DNA from: Gammaproteobacteria bacterium
Lineage (GTDB): Bacteria; Pseudomonadota; Gammaproteobacteria; Arenicellales; Poriferihabitantaceae
Reading direction: 5' to 3'
NCBI GenBank assembly: GCA_026709505.1
Contig: JAPOSW010000098.1
Coordinates: forward strand, 1-55,880
DNA: 55,880 nt
Part shown: piece after piece, positions 19,925-29,324 of the stretch
How the letters are laid out: every line of letters begins with the position of its first letter
How positions within the stretch are numbered: the first letter of the stretch is position 1
Made by a program: the position numbers and the translations under genes
Notes under the pieces: generated by a model
What the model saw: the letters and a program-made list of their open reading frames with translations, nothing else
Database searches by the model: none
Told to the model about the DNA's origin: nothing

Positions 19925-20393
19925 TATCGAGAAACAAAATAAAATACTCAAAGGACCATAACACTCGCCGAGCATAACTGCCAGTTCAAGTGTTGAAAAC
20001 GGCCAGGCATTGTGGTTGAAGTATTTGGTTAACCATACCAACCTGAGTTCTTCTCATGTTCAGAATCTTTTCAGGAAAATGACGTTCATCAGTGCACAGG
20101 AATCGGTTGAGTGCAGTATCTCCGATGAAGTCACTAGCCAATGTACCAAGCGGGGCAGCTGGGAAGCAACTTGTATTACAATGACAATGCGTCGTTCTTG
20201 CTAATTCCAGATTTCATAGTTTTGAGGCATTTGCTTGCTGGTAGACCCATATCACATATTTAACACCTGTAGATTGCATAACCCCTCATATTTTAAGATT
20301 CAGTAACCAGTTGCATAAATGGACTGATCGAGAATTAATCTTCCTGGCACCGATTTAGCCAATCCAGCCCAATGCTCATGATTCGAGCCAACC
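19925..20393. other. Intergenic region before xdhA
   Basis: About 470 bases with no recognisable gene. It should contain the xdhA promoter, but no clear sigma-70 boxes or regulator sites stood out. Confidence 0.5.
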
Positions 20394-21830
20394 ATGATAC
20401 AGTTCCTGCTTAACGACACCCCCATCTCCTATGAGATGGAACGTCCTGACCTCACTGTGCTTGATTATCTGCGTGAATGCCGGTATCTACGAGGTACCAA
20501 GGAGGGCTGCGCCTCGGGTGATTGCGGTGCATGCACTGCGGTGCTTGTTGAGCAGGGAGAGCAAGGCCTGGAATACCGTAACTTCAACAGCTGCATCACA
20601 TTCCTCGGATCGCTGCACGGCAAGCAATTGATCACGGTAGAACACCTGAAAAGCCATGATCGCCTGCATCCGGTTCAACAAGCGATGGTCGATCAGCACG
20701 GTTCTCAATGCGGCTTTTGCACACCCGGGTTTGTAATGTCGCTTTTCTCCTTCTATAAAACTGCTCAGGCTGGCCGGATCACAAGCCATGAAGAGAACAT
20801 CAAGGAATACCTGAGCGGCAACCTTTGCCGATGCACCGGCTACTTTCCAATTGTTCGAGCCGCTGAGCAGTCGCTGAGCCACCACGAGCCCGATCAATTC
20901 GATCAATCTTCAAAGTCAGTATCCGGCATTCTGGCCAAAATAAACGATCAGCCGGGATCGGAACCAGCGCAATTCCATGTCCCGACTAGTGCCCGGGAAC
21001 TGGCCAAGCTCAAGAATGACTATCCGAAAGCCCGGCTGCTGGCCGGCGGCACTGACCTTGCTTTGGAAGTTACTCAGCAACACAGGGATCTTGATGAAAT
21101 TATCTATCTCGGGCGAGTTCAAGAGCTGTGCGCCCTTGATAGAGCCGAAACCCGGATTCAAATCGGATCGGCGGTAACACTGGACAGACTGGATATCGAG
21201 CTAGGCGATGATTTTCCCGAGCTGAGAACATTGCTCAAACGATTCGGCTCCCGCCAGATTCGAAATGTTGGCACTGTTGGCGGAAACATCGCCAATGCGT
21301 CCCCCATCGCCGACATCACGCCGGTACTGATCGCCATGAATGCCACATGCGTTCTTGAAAGCATTAAAGGTCAACGCGAGATACTTCTGGAAGACTATTT
21401 TCTCGGATACAAGAAGACCGAGCTCAAGGGCAATGAATTCATCCGTTGCGTGAATGTCCCGGTTCCTGACAAAAACACCCATTTAAAGATCTGCAAGGTC
21501 AGCAAACGGGTAGACGACGATATTTCCGCAGTCTGCCTTGTCGCCTTGATCAGTGTTGTTGATGGTGTAGCAACTCATATCCGCATGGCTTTCGGGGGGA
21601 TGGCCGCGATACCGAAAAGAGCGACTCGCTGCGAGATGGCATTGCTTGATCAGCCTCTTGAAACAAGGGTTGTTGAGCAAGCGAAGGCTGCACTTGATCA
21701 GGATTTTCAGCCGATTTCCGATGTGCGGGCTTCTGCAGGATATCGCATCGATGTCGCAAAGAATCTTCTGGACAGGATCTTCCTTGAATTGTCGGAAAAC
21801 CCGCCCGTCACGAGAATCGATCAGCTATGA
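20394..21830 (+). CDS. xdhA: Xanthine dehydrogenase small subunit (2Fe-2S and FAD)
   Basis: Electron-transfer subunit of xanthine dehydrogenase, which oxidises hypoxanthine and xanthine to urate with NAD+. The N-terminal plant-type ferredoxin domain has GCASGDCGACT plus a further Cys in FNSC. The second 2Fe-2S domain has QCGFCTPGF and GNLCRCTGY. The FAD domain follows, with LLAGGTDLALEVTQ and GTVGGNIANASPIADI. The 478 aa length and order match bacterial XdhA. Its stop overlaps the start of xdhB (ATGA), so the subunits are translationally coupled. Confidence 0.95.
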   Translation: MIQFLLNDTPISYEMERPDLTVLDYLRECRYLRGTKEGCASGDCGACTAVLVEQGEQGLEYRNFNSCITFLGSLHGKQLITVEHLKSHDRLHPVQQAMVDQHGSQCGFCTPGFVMSLFSFYKTAQAGRITSHEENIKEYLSGNLCRCTGYFPIVRAAEQSLSHHEPDQFDQSSKSVSGILAKINDQPGSEPAQFHVPTSARELAKLKNDYPKARLLAGGTDLALEVTQQHRDLDEIIYLGRVQELCALDRAETRIQIGSAVTLDRLDIELGDDFPELRTLLKRFGSRQIRNVGTVGGNIANASPIADITPVLIAMNATCVLESIKGQREILLEDYFLGYKKTELKGNEFIRCVNVPVPDKNTHLKICKVSKRVDDDISAVCLVALISVVDGVATHIRMAFGGMAAIPKRATRCEMALLDQPLETRVVEQAKAALDQDFQPISDVRASAGYRIDVAKNLLDRIFLELSENPPVTRIDQL

Positions 21831-24139
21831 ATCTTCCGCCATTCCCCCAAGACAGGATTTCGGTGAGCCGAGGCATGGCGCACGACAGTGCAGTCGGCCA
21901 CGTGAGCGGTGAAGCGCCGTATGTCGATGACTACCTTCCCCGTACCAGACAATCCTATGCCTGCGTTGGCATGAGCCCCGTCGCTCATGGAACTTTGGTT
22001 GAGCTGGGCCTTGACGAGGTACGCAACGCCGAAGGCGTGTTGGATGTCATTACCGCTGACGACATCCCGGGAGAACCGGATATCGGTCCTGTGTTTGCGG
22101 GCGATCCCTTGTTTGCAGCCGATACCGTTCAATATCTTGGGCAGCCGTTGTTTGCCGTTGCCGCCGACAGCATGAGACAGGCACGAAAGGCTGCATTGAA
22201 GGCAAAAGTTCAAATCAAGGAGTCGCCAGCGATTCTTGACCTTGATGCGTCCATTCAGGAAAAGGTACATGTTCGCCCCACCCACACCATGACAAGAGGC
22301 GATGCCGATGCCGTACTTGATGCCTCGCTTAACCGTATTCAGGGCTTTATGCGGGTTGGTGGACAAGAGCATTTTTATCTGGAAGGCCAGGTGAGCCTGA
22401 CTGTTCCGGGAGAAAACGGGTCAATGGATGTCCATTGCTCTACCCAGAACCCGAGTGAAATCCAGAAAATGGTTGCCCAAGTGCTCGGCCTTTCCATGAA
22501 CCGGGTCAATGTGATCGTCCGCCGCATGGGCGGGGGATTTGGCGGCAAGGAAACTCAAGCTGCGGCGTGGGCCTGCATTGCAGCCATATTCTCAACGCGG
22601 ACCGGACGGGCTGTCCTGTGCAGATTGAGTCGGCACGACGATATGGTCATGACTGGCAAACGCCATAATTTCAGAAACGATTATGATGTCGGTTTCGATG
22701 CCGATGGACGGATTCAGGCCATTTGCTACCAGCTTGCGGGCCAGTGCGGGTATTCACCGGATCTCTCCGACGCCATTGTCGATCGGGCGATGTTCCATTG
22801 CGACAATGCCTATTACCTTCCCAACGCCCGGATTGACGGCATTCGCTGCAGGACACATACCGTTTCAAACACTGCTTTTCGCGGATTTGGTGGACCCCAG
22901 GGCATGATTGCCATGGAAACCGTAATTGATGAAATCGCGTATCACTGTGGAAAAGACCCGCTGGAGATCAGGAAACTCAATTTCTATGACACCGAAGAGA
23001 GGTCTGTTACCCCCTATTACCAAAAAATCGAATACTTCAACATTCCAAAAATAATCGATGAGCTGGAAAAGGAATGCGATTATCAGAATCGCCGCAAGGC
23101 AATCCGGGAGTTCAATCAAGACAGCTCCGTGATCAAGAAGGGTCTGTCCCTGACTCCGGTGAAATTCGGAATTTCGTTCACCACTTCATTTTTGAATCAA
23201 ACGGGCGCCCTCGTTCATCTCTATACTGACGGCAGCATCCATCTTAATCATGGCGGCACTGAAATGGGGCAAGGGCTGATGATTAAAGTCGCCCAGATTG
23301 TCTCGGAAATCTTCGCCGTCGATTCGGATAAAGTGGTGATTTCCCCCACCCGGACGGATAAAGTGCCGAATACCCCTCCGACTGCTGCATCGGCAGGAAC
23401 AGACATGAACGGCATGGCTGCGAGATACGCAGCATTGACGATCCGCGAACGCCTGACCCGGTTTTTATCGGAACGCCATGAAGTCAGTGAGCAACGGATA
23501 TTGTTCACTCCTTATGGCGTTCGAGCCGGAGATTCATTGCTCACTCTGGCCGAAGTTGCAAAGGAAGCATGGCTGAACCGAATTTCCCTGTCAGCGACCG
23601 GCTTCTACCGAACTCCGAAAATCCATTATGACCGGACCACGGCATCCGGAAGACCATTTTACTATTTTGCAAACGGTGCGGCCGCATCCGAAGTTGCCAT
23701 CGATACCCTGACTGGAGAATATCGCCTGCTTAGAACGGATATCATCCACGATGTCGGGGATTCGATCAATCCAGCCATCGACATCGGACAGGTTGAAGGG
23801 GGATTCATTCAGGGGCTGGGATGGCTGACCTCCGAAGAGCTGAAATGGGACTCGACTGGAAGATTGCTGAGCGATGGCCCGGCCACCTACAAGATTCCCG
23901 CAGTGGGAGATATCCCGCCCGAGTTTCATGTCAGGCTGCTCCGGAAACACCCCAATGAGGAAGAAACGGTTTACCGGTCCAAGGCAGTGGGCGAGCCGCC
24001 CTTGATGCTGGCCATTTCGGCCTGGTGCGCAATCCGCGATGCTATCGGTTCCATTCGAGACCACCAGGTCTTTCCGAGGCTGAATGCTCCGGCAACGCCA
24101 GAAGAAATTCTAAAAACCATCATCCAGGTCAAGGGCTGA
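21827..24139 (+). CDS. xdhB: Xanthine dehydrogenase molybdopterin-binding large subunit
   Basis: Catalytic subunit with molybdenum cofactor, 770 aa. VGHVSGEAPYVDDY at the N-terminus, VRRMGGGFGGKET and AFRGFGGPQGM for cofactor contacts, NHGGTEMGQGL, and GEPPLMLA with the Glu that acts as catalytic base, are all typical. It overlaps xdhA by four bases and is followed by xdhC after three bases. Together with the permease that faces xdhC this forms a purine uptake and oxidation locus. No guanine deaminase or uricase gene is visible. Confidence 0.95.
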   Translation: MNLPPFPQDRISVSRGMAHDSAVGHVSGEAPYVDDYLPRTRQSYACVGMSPVAHGTLVELGLDEVRNAEGVLDVITADDIPGEPDIGPVFAGDPLFAADTVQYLGQPLFAVAADSMRQARKAALKAKVQIKESPAILDLDASIQEKVHVRPTHTMTRGDADAVLDASLNRIQGFMRVGGQEHFYLEGQVSLTVPGENGSMDVHCSTQNPSEIQKMVAQVLGLSMNRVNVIVRRMGGGFGGKETQAAAWACIAAIFSTRTGRAVLCRLSRHDDMVMTGKRHNFRNDYDVGFDADGRIQAICYQLAGQCGYSPDLSDAIVDRAMFHCDNAYYLPNARIDGIRCRTHTVSNTAFRGFGGPQGMIAMETVIDEIAYHCGKDPLEIRKLNFYDTEERSVTPYYQKIEYFNIPKIIDELEKECDYQNRRKAIREFNQDSSVIKKGLSLTPVKFGISFTTSFLNQTGALVHLYTDGSIHLNHGGTEMGQGLMIKVAQIVSEIFAVDSDKVVISPTRTDKVPNTPPTAASAGTDMNGMAARYAALTIRERLTRFLSERHEVSEQRILFTPYGVRAGDSLLTLAEVAKEAWLNRISLSATGFYRTPKIHYDRTTASGRPFYYFANGAAASEVAIDTLTGEYRLLRTDIIHDVGDSINPAIDIGQVEGGFIQGLGWLTSEELKWDSTGRLLSDGPATYKIPAVGDIPPEFHVRLLRKHPNEEETVYRSKAVGEPPLMLAISAWCAIRDAIGSIRDHQVFPRLNAPATPEEILKTIIQVKG

Positions 24140-24142
24140 ATC

Positions 24143-24976
24143 ATGGACTGGGTGCAGTCGATTGCCAGGCACAGCAGTGAAAACCAGGGATTCGTGCTGA
24201 TCACTGTGCTGAATGTCACCGGCTCCGGCCCTCGGGAAGCTGGAGCCAAGATGGTGGTCACAGACGATGAAGCCTTCGATACGATTGGCGGGGGCAATCT
24301 CGAGTATCAGGCCATCGCAAAAGCGCGAAACCTGCTCGATCAAGGTGAGCGGACAGTATTCAGCGAATCGTTTTCCCTGGGCAAGGATCTGACTCAATGC
24401 TGTGGCGGAAGCGTCGAACTGTTATTCGAGTGCATGCCGGCCTGTAAAGTTCAGATCGCCCTCTTTGGGGCGGGTCATGTTGGCTCCTGTCTTTCAAGGA
24501 TTCTGTCTGAATTGCCGTACCGTGTCTCATGGCTGGATAACCGGGAATCTCTGGTTTCCGAGATATGCGATCAGGGTCTGCCTGCCAATTTGGATATTCA
24601 ATGCTTCAGCCAGCCTGAAGCCGCGGTCGAGAAGTTGCCCAGAAATTCTATTTTTCTGATTCTCACCCACAGTCACGAACTGGACATGGAATTGGTGGAG
24701 GCAGTTATCTCACGGGGCGATGCACGATTTTGTGGACTGATTGGTTCAAAATCCAAGGCTGGCAAGTTCCGCGGCCGGTTGCGCAGAAAAGGCTTCACGA
24801 ATGAAGAAATTGAATCGCTGGCCTGTCCGGTTGGATTGCCCAATGTTGGAGGGAAAAAACCAATGGAGGTCGCGGTGTCCATTGCCGCGCAAGTAATCGG
24901 GCTTGCACATGAAATTGAAGTCGAAAACCATCGGGATTCTGCTGCTTCGCCCCATAAAGAAGCTATGGCAATCTGA
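24143..24976 (+). CDS. xdhC: Xanthine dehydrogenase accessory protein (Moco sulfuration/insertion)
   Basis: XdhC binds molybdenum cofactor and promotes its sulfuration and insertion into XdhB. The 277 aa protein shows NVTGSGPREAGAKMVV and GGGNLEY in the N-terminal XdhC/CoxI domain, a CCGG motif (LTQCCGGSVELL) and the C-terminal Rossmann-like domain beginning IALFGAGHVG, with LTHSHELDM and FCGLIGSKSKA. Length and order fit the family. The stop precedes a convergent permease by about 70 bases. Confidence 0.94.
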   Translation: MDWVQSIARHSSENQGFVLITVLNVTGSGPREAGAKMVVTDDEAFDTIGGGNLEYQAIAKARNLLDQGERTVFSESFSLGKDLTQCCGGSVELLFECMPACKVQIALFGAGHVGSCLSRILSELPYRVSWLDNRESLVSEICDQGLPANLDIQCFSQPEAAVEKLPRNSIFLILTHSHELDMELVEAVISRGDARFCGLIGSKSKAGKFRGRLRRKGFTNEEIESLACPVGLPNVGGKKPMEVAVSIAAQVIGLAHEIEVENHRDSAASPHKEAMAI

Positions 24977-25047
24977 GCCGATAGAGAACAGCAAGATCCG
25001 CATGCTCTCGTCTTGCATCAGCAAATTCAAGAGTCCCCGAAGCCCGG

Positions 25048-26809
25048 TTATGCATCGACCCGCAGAGTAATGATGTCGGTGTCGTGGTACTGCTGATGAA
25101 ACACTGAAGAAGCCAGGTGACGAAGCAATCTCATGGATAGCTCCTGTTCATTGGCAACCTCGCGAATTGGACCATCAATCAGAACAATCCTATCCTGCAG
25201 ATTGCTTTCAACCGGACATGCAATGAATTCCAGCATGGCATTTCCGTCTTTTTTTCGGGCTTCCAGACGGACCTTTCTCCGATCGGAAAAATCAGGGCTG
25301 CTATCGACCAGAATCAGCAGGGTTTCCTCGCTGGCCGCTTGCAAACGATGACGCATTTCAGGATTCCAGCCGCATTTCGAGGCAAACTCTCCCAGAAACT
25401 CATTAACCTTCGGCAGTTCCGAGACATCCAGATTCAGCTCAATCCTTTGTCGCTTCGGCTCAGTCAATTCAACAAACATCGAAATCAGGATTGCAGCCAG
25501 CCCCCCGGCGGTCATGCCATTTTGCAGCATTCCACCCGCGAACTCCCCAATGAGCTCGGGGAAAATCACATTGTGCTGGCATCCAACTCCGATCCAGAAT
25601 GAAAATCCGGCAATCAGTCCCTTTCGATAGTCCACGCCATCCTGAATAATGATCTTCATCCCGACAACAAACAGCATCGCCAGCAAGACCATTAGATATG
25701 CCGCCACCACCGGATTGGGTATAGATAGAACCAGGGCCAGAAACTTTGGGGAAAACGCAAGCAGCACAAACATGATGCCAACACAGACTCCGATCTTGCG
25801 AGCCGCGACGCCGGTCAGTTCAGTGACAGACACGGCCGTTGAATAAGTCGTGTTGGGAAGCGTCCCCATCAGTCCTGACAGCAGATCCCCTAGCCCATCT
25901 GCTGCGACTGCACCCTGGACAGCCTTGTAGTCGATAGCCCTGGATTTCTTCCAGGACACCCGTTGAATTGCCACTGAATCTCCGACTGTTTCAATGGCTC
26001 CCACCAGGGTTACGAACACAAAGGCTGGGAGCAGGATCCAGAACTCAGAAGCAAAAGCCAGATCAAGGCCAGGCCCAGTCGGGAATGCCAAACCAGCTGG
26101 CCTGCATAACCTTGTCCATGCGGAACAGGCCAAACATGCCCGAGACGATTGAACCGGCAATCGTACCAGCAATCACGGCCCATAATCTCATGATTCCCTT
26201 GGCTTTGAGGGCAAATGCCAAGATGGTCAGGGTGGCGACAAGCACACTGACCGGTGCGGCATTAGAAGGGGTGTCTTCAGGAACCTGATCCAGCATGCCG
26301 AATATGATCGGCATGACTGTCACCGCTATCAGCATGATTACAGTCCCGGATACGGTTGGGGTCAGTATTCTTCTGAAAATATGCAATCGGCCAGCAAGAA
26401 AAAACTGGAAAATCGAGGAGATGATGACCAGTGTCGCCAGCAGGGCAGGACCGCCATTTACCAGCGCAGAGATACTAACTGCTATGAATGCTCCGGAAGT
26501 ACCCATGACCAGCACATAACCGGCACCTATTCTACCGATTCGGGCTGCCTGGATCGCCGAGGTAATGCCGCTTATGACGAGTGCCACAAACACAGCCCAG
26601 TTCAGATATGCTTCTGAACCATTGGCGGCACGAATCACAATAGCAGGGGTGAGTACAATGCCGCCAATACACAACACCGATAGCTGTGCTCCTAGTCCAA
26701 TGGTCAGCGGCAAAGGCGGCGAATCATCAGCCTGATACAGCAGCTTTTCTTCATCATGTCCGCCTTGGCTGGAGTTTTCAGAAAATTGTGCGGTATCATC
26801 TTTTTCCAT
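25048..26809 (-). pseudogene. Xanthine/uracil permease (NCS2 family) with C-terminal HATPase-like domain, frameshifted
   Basis: Nucleobase:cation symporter in two frames. The first, from the ATG at 26809, covers about eight membrane segments including TSGAFIAVSISALV and IIFGMLDQVPEDTP, and ends in WFGIPDW followed by AWP and a stop. The second carries PGLDLAFASEFW, VFVTLVGAIETVGDSVAIQRV with the conserved Glu, and GTLPNTTYSTAVSVTELTGV, the NCS2 signature. Removing one G from the GGG run (plus-strand CCC at 26074-26076) would join them as IPDWPGLDLAF, the family consensus. After the last membrane segment about 110 residues resemble an RsbW-like ATPase (MRHRLQAASEETLLIL, then LSMRLLRHLASSVFHQ) but lack clear ATP-box glycines. 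Joined, the protein would be about 586 aa. Confidence 0.82.
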
Positions 26810-26838
26810 AACGGTTACCTTGGCCCTCAAGACCCGGG

Positions 26839-26907
26839 GTTCATGCCCGTCAGAACTGACGGCCGGGCCGACACCGGCCATGAACTAGGGCGGCTTCCGG
26901 GCCGCCC
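26839..26907 (-). ncRNA. Multi-stem RNA leader upstream of the purine permease
   Basis: On the minus strand the leader between glcF and the permease start can fold into a GC-rich hairpin (GGGCGGC/GCCGCCC, 26888-26907) and then a three-way junction. The closing stem is GTTCATG with CATGAAC (26839-26845 with 26879-26885). One arm is CCGTCAG-TT-CTGACGG (26847-26862) and the other GGCCG with CGGCC (26866-26879). All pairs are perfect. The element ends about 30 bases before the ATG. It resembles a riboswitch or other cis-acting RNA, but matched no known class from memory. Confidence 0.45.
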
Positions 26908-27055
26908 TTTCCCGTAGTCAGGCCGTGCAGTTTTCAAACTGATCCACTGCGGACAATTGCCTCGCATCGGTTGGGATTGATTCTTACTTCGCAAGCCATC
27001 GCCCGGAACTTGCCCTTGCCATCAGCGATGCCGGCCCCAATCACCTTGAGTCTGA

Positions 27056-28261
27056 CTAAAGCAGCAACTCAATCCAGTGATGAACTGGCTTTCCCGGATC
27101 GGACAAATGCATCTGGCACCCGATGTTTGCCGTACAAACGAGGTCTGGCTCCCGTTCATGCAATGCATTCAGCTTGTTTTGTCTCAGTTGATGGGATATG
27201 GCGGGCTGCAGCAGCGAGTATGTGCCTGCCGATCCGCAACACAGGTTTCCATCCTTGACTGGCACAACCTCGTAACCTGACCACTCGAGAATTTTCTCGA
27301 TGCGGCCCGGCAGCTTCTGCCCATGCTGCAACGTGCATGGCGCATGAAAGGCAACCTTTTTTCCACGATCTGAGGGCTTTGGCTTGCCATCCACCTCTCG
27401 TTCAATGATTTCAGAGAGATCAAGGGTCTTTGCTGCGATGCGGGTTGCCTTCTCCAGATACTCGCTGTCATGACGAAATAAGTGAGGATATTCACGAATG
27501 GTCACTCCACAGCCGCTGGCCGTCATGGCAAATGCCTCGATTTCATCAAGATGAGGTGTCCAGACATCAATCAGCTTTTTGGCAACTGCAATGCCTTTAT
27601 GTTCGCTCGTGGTGTGCAGGTCAACCGCACCACAGCAACCTGCGGCAGGAACCTCAATCAGGGAGATTCCATAGCGGGACAGCACCTGTGCAGCAGCCCT
27701 GTTGGTATCGGGGGCCAAGGCACCTTGTGCACAGCCTGACAAGGCAATCATGGTTCTTGAGGATTTCCGGTCGGGCCAGTCCAGAGTCGGTTTCCGCGCA
27801 ACAGGAATTTTCTTTCTGATGACTTTCGGGGCAAGCGGTTTCACCCATATGGACATTGTGGCCATCAGTTTGAAGAGCCCGGGCTGCCGGAGCATCGCAG
27901 CAATCAGTGAGCGGAAGAGGGTTTCAAGTCCGCTTCGCCTGGTTTTACTGCTCAATGTGGCTCTGCCAAGTTCCAGTATTTTCGAGTATTGAACTCCCGA
28001 TGGACAAGTCGTCTCGCAGTTCCGGCAGGTCAGGCATCGATCAAGATGAAACTGGATTTTGTCCAGGGACTGCTTCTCTCCCTCGAACATTTGTTTCATG
28101 AGATAGATTCGGCCACGTGGGCCGTCCATCTCGTCTCCGAGAAGCTGATAGGTCGGACAGGTTGCATTGCAAAACCCGCAATGCACGCATTTACCGATCA
28201 GGGCTTCCGCTTCCTCACCGGTTTGCGTATTCTGGAATTCTGCCGAGAGAGAGGTCTTCAT
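27056..28261 (-). CDS. glcF: Glycolate oxidase iron-sulfur subunit
   Basis: Electron-transfer subunit of the GlcDEF glycolate dehydrogenase. The N-terminal half has two 4Fe-4S motifs, KCVHCGFCNATCPTY and CLTCRNCETTCPSG. The C-terminal half has two CCG domains, seen as AAGCCGAVDLH and NLCCGSAGTYSLLQP, the heterodisulfide-reductase-like cysteine-rich repeats. The 401 aa length is normal. It starts one base after the glcE stop and is the last gene of glcD-glcE-glcF on the minus strand. Confidence 0.95.
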   Translation of the reverse strand: MKTSLSAEFQNTQTGEEAEALIGKCVHCGFCNATCPTYQLLGDEMDGPRGRIYLMKQMFEGEKQSLDKIQFHLDRCLTCRNCETTCPSGVQYSKILELGRATLSSKTRRSGLETLFRSLIAAMLRQPGLFKLMATMSIWVKPLAPKVIRKKIPVARKPTLDWPDRKSSRTMIALSGCAQGALAPDTNRAAAQVLSRYGISLIEVPAAGCCGAVDLHTTSEHKGIAVAKKLIDVWTPHLDEIEAFAMTASGCGVTIREYPHLFRHDSEYLEKATRIAAKTLDLSEIIEREVDGKPKPSDRGKKVAFHAPCTLQHGQKLPGRIEKILEWSGYEVVPVKDGNLCCGSAGTYSLLQPAISHQLRQNKLNALHEREPDLVCTANIGCQMHLSDPGKPVHHWIELLL

Positions 28262-28262
28262 G

Positions 28263-29324
28263 TCAGAGCCCGCTATACATACGGCCGGGATTCAGAATTC
28301 TGTCGGGATCGAATACGTCTTTCAGTCGCTGCTTGATGCGCATGGTTGCTGGATCAAGTGTCTGAAACACCTCTTGCGAGCGGTCGGCATGGCAAAACCG
28401 TTCAAGCCAGCCACCCTGCCCTGACAAGCCCTGCTGCAGTTCTTCCTCATCAGCCTCTTCTCCGTACCAGCGCAATGCACCACCCCAATCGACAAGAACC
28501 GGCTTGCGCGAGGCAATGACCGGGGCCGAGGGTTTCTGGAGTATTTTCAGAAGCCTCTGGCCTTGCTTGAAGAATGGATGCGCATGGGTATTGATCTGAT
28601 TCCAGACCGGATCATCTTCGTTGATGGAACCGCCAATGGCTTGCGCTGCCGATTTGACTCCGGCCTGACTGCCCGACAGTCTTATGCTGGCCACTCCGTT
28701 GCACCAGGCGGCAGCACTGATCGGATAAGGTTTGCCGGAAAGGGAATTGAATTTCGATATCGCTTTGTCCACATCCGGAATTTCCATGCTCAGGGTCCAC
28801 TCGCACTCCGGTTTGGGAATAACCTTGAGAGATGCCTCCAGGACAATGCCAAGACATCCGAGTGAACCGACCACCAGCCGCGAAATGTCGAATCCCGCGA
28901 CATTCTTGATTACCTGCCCCCCAAAACGTATGTTGCGTGCATCACCCGTCAGCAATCGAATGCCCAGAACGCTGTCCTGTACATTGCCTCGATAGGGTCT
29001 CGCCGACCCCGAAAGACCCAGTGCAATTGATCCGCCGATGGTAGAGCCTGGCAGGCAGTTCGGTGGCTCAAACCCCAGCATCTGCTGGTTGTCATGCAGG
29101 ATTTGCGTTAAGGATTCGATAGTTGTCCCTCCCTTTACGGTTACAACAAGCTCTGTCGGGTTGTATTCAACAATGCCATGATAACCGGACAATGACAGCG
29201 GCTTCCCGATAATCTCTCTCCCGTAAAACTTGCGCGTTCCTCCGCCTTCAATCGCTAGAGGTTCGCCGGACTGGCGAGCAGCATCAATTGCCGCCTGGAG
29301 AGGCGAGTAGTCGTTCTCTTGCAT
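28263..29324 (-). CDS. glcE: Glycolate oxidase FAD-binding subunit
   Basis: Second flavin-type subunit of glycolate oxidase, about 353 aa. The FAD_binding_4 fold is shown by LAIEGGGTRKFYG, GSTIGGSIALGLSG and VIKNVAGFDISRLVVGSLG. The C-terminal RIKQRLKDVFDPDRILNPGRM is the usual end of the family. The frame runs further upstream to 29450 inside glcD. The ATG at 29324 is chosen because it overlaps the glcD stop by one base (TGATG) and begins at the normal N-terminus. Confidence 0.94.
   Translation of the reverse strand: MQENDYSPLQAAIDAARQSGEPLAIEGGGTRKFYGREIIGKPLSLSGYHGIVEYNPTELVVTVKGGTTIESLTQILHDNQQMLGFEPPNCLPGSTIGGSIALGLSGSARPYRGNVQDSVLGIRLLTGDARNIRFGGQVIKNVAGFDISRLVVGSLGCLGIVLEASLKVIPKPECEWTLSMEIPDVDKAISKFNSLSGKPYPISAAAWCNGVASIRLSGSQAGVKSAAQAIGGSINEDDPVWNQINTHAHPFFKQGQRLLKILQKPSAPVIASRKPVLVDWGGALRWYGEEADEEELQQGLSGQGGWLERFCHADRSQEVFQTLDPATMRIKQRLKDVFDPDRILNPGRMYSGL

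Noticed and set aside
26888-26907. Plus-strand intrinsic terminator GGGCGGC-GCCGCCC
   Set aside because: Only TTT follows and no plus-strand gene ends nearby; more likely part of the minus-strand leader structure.
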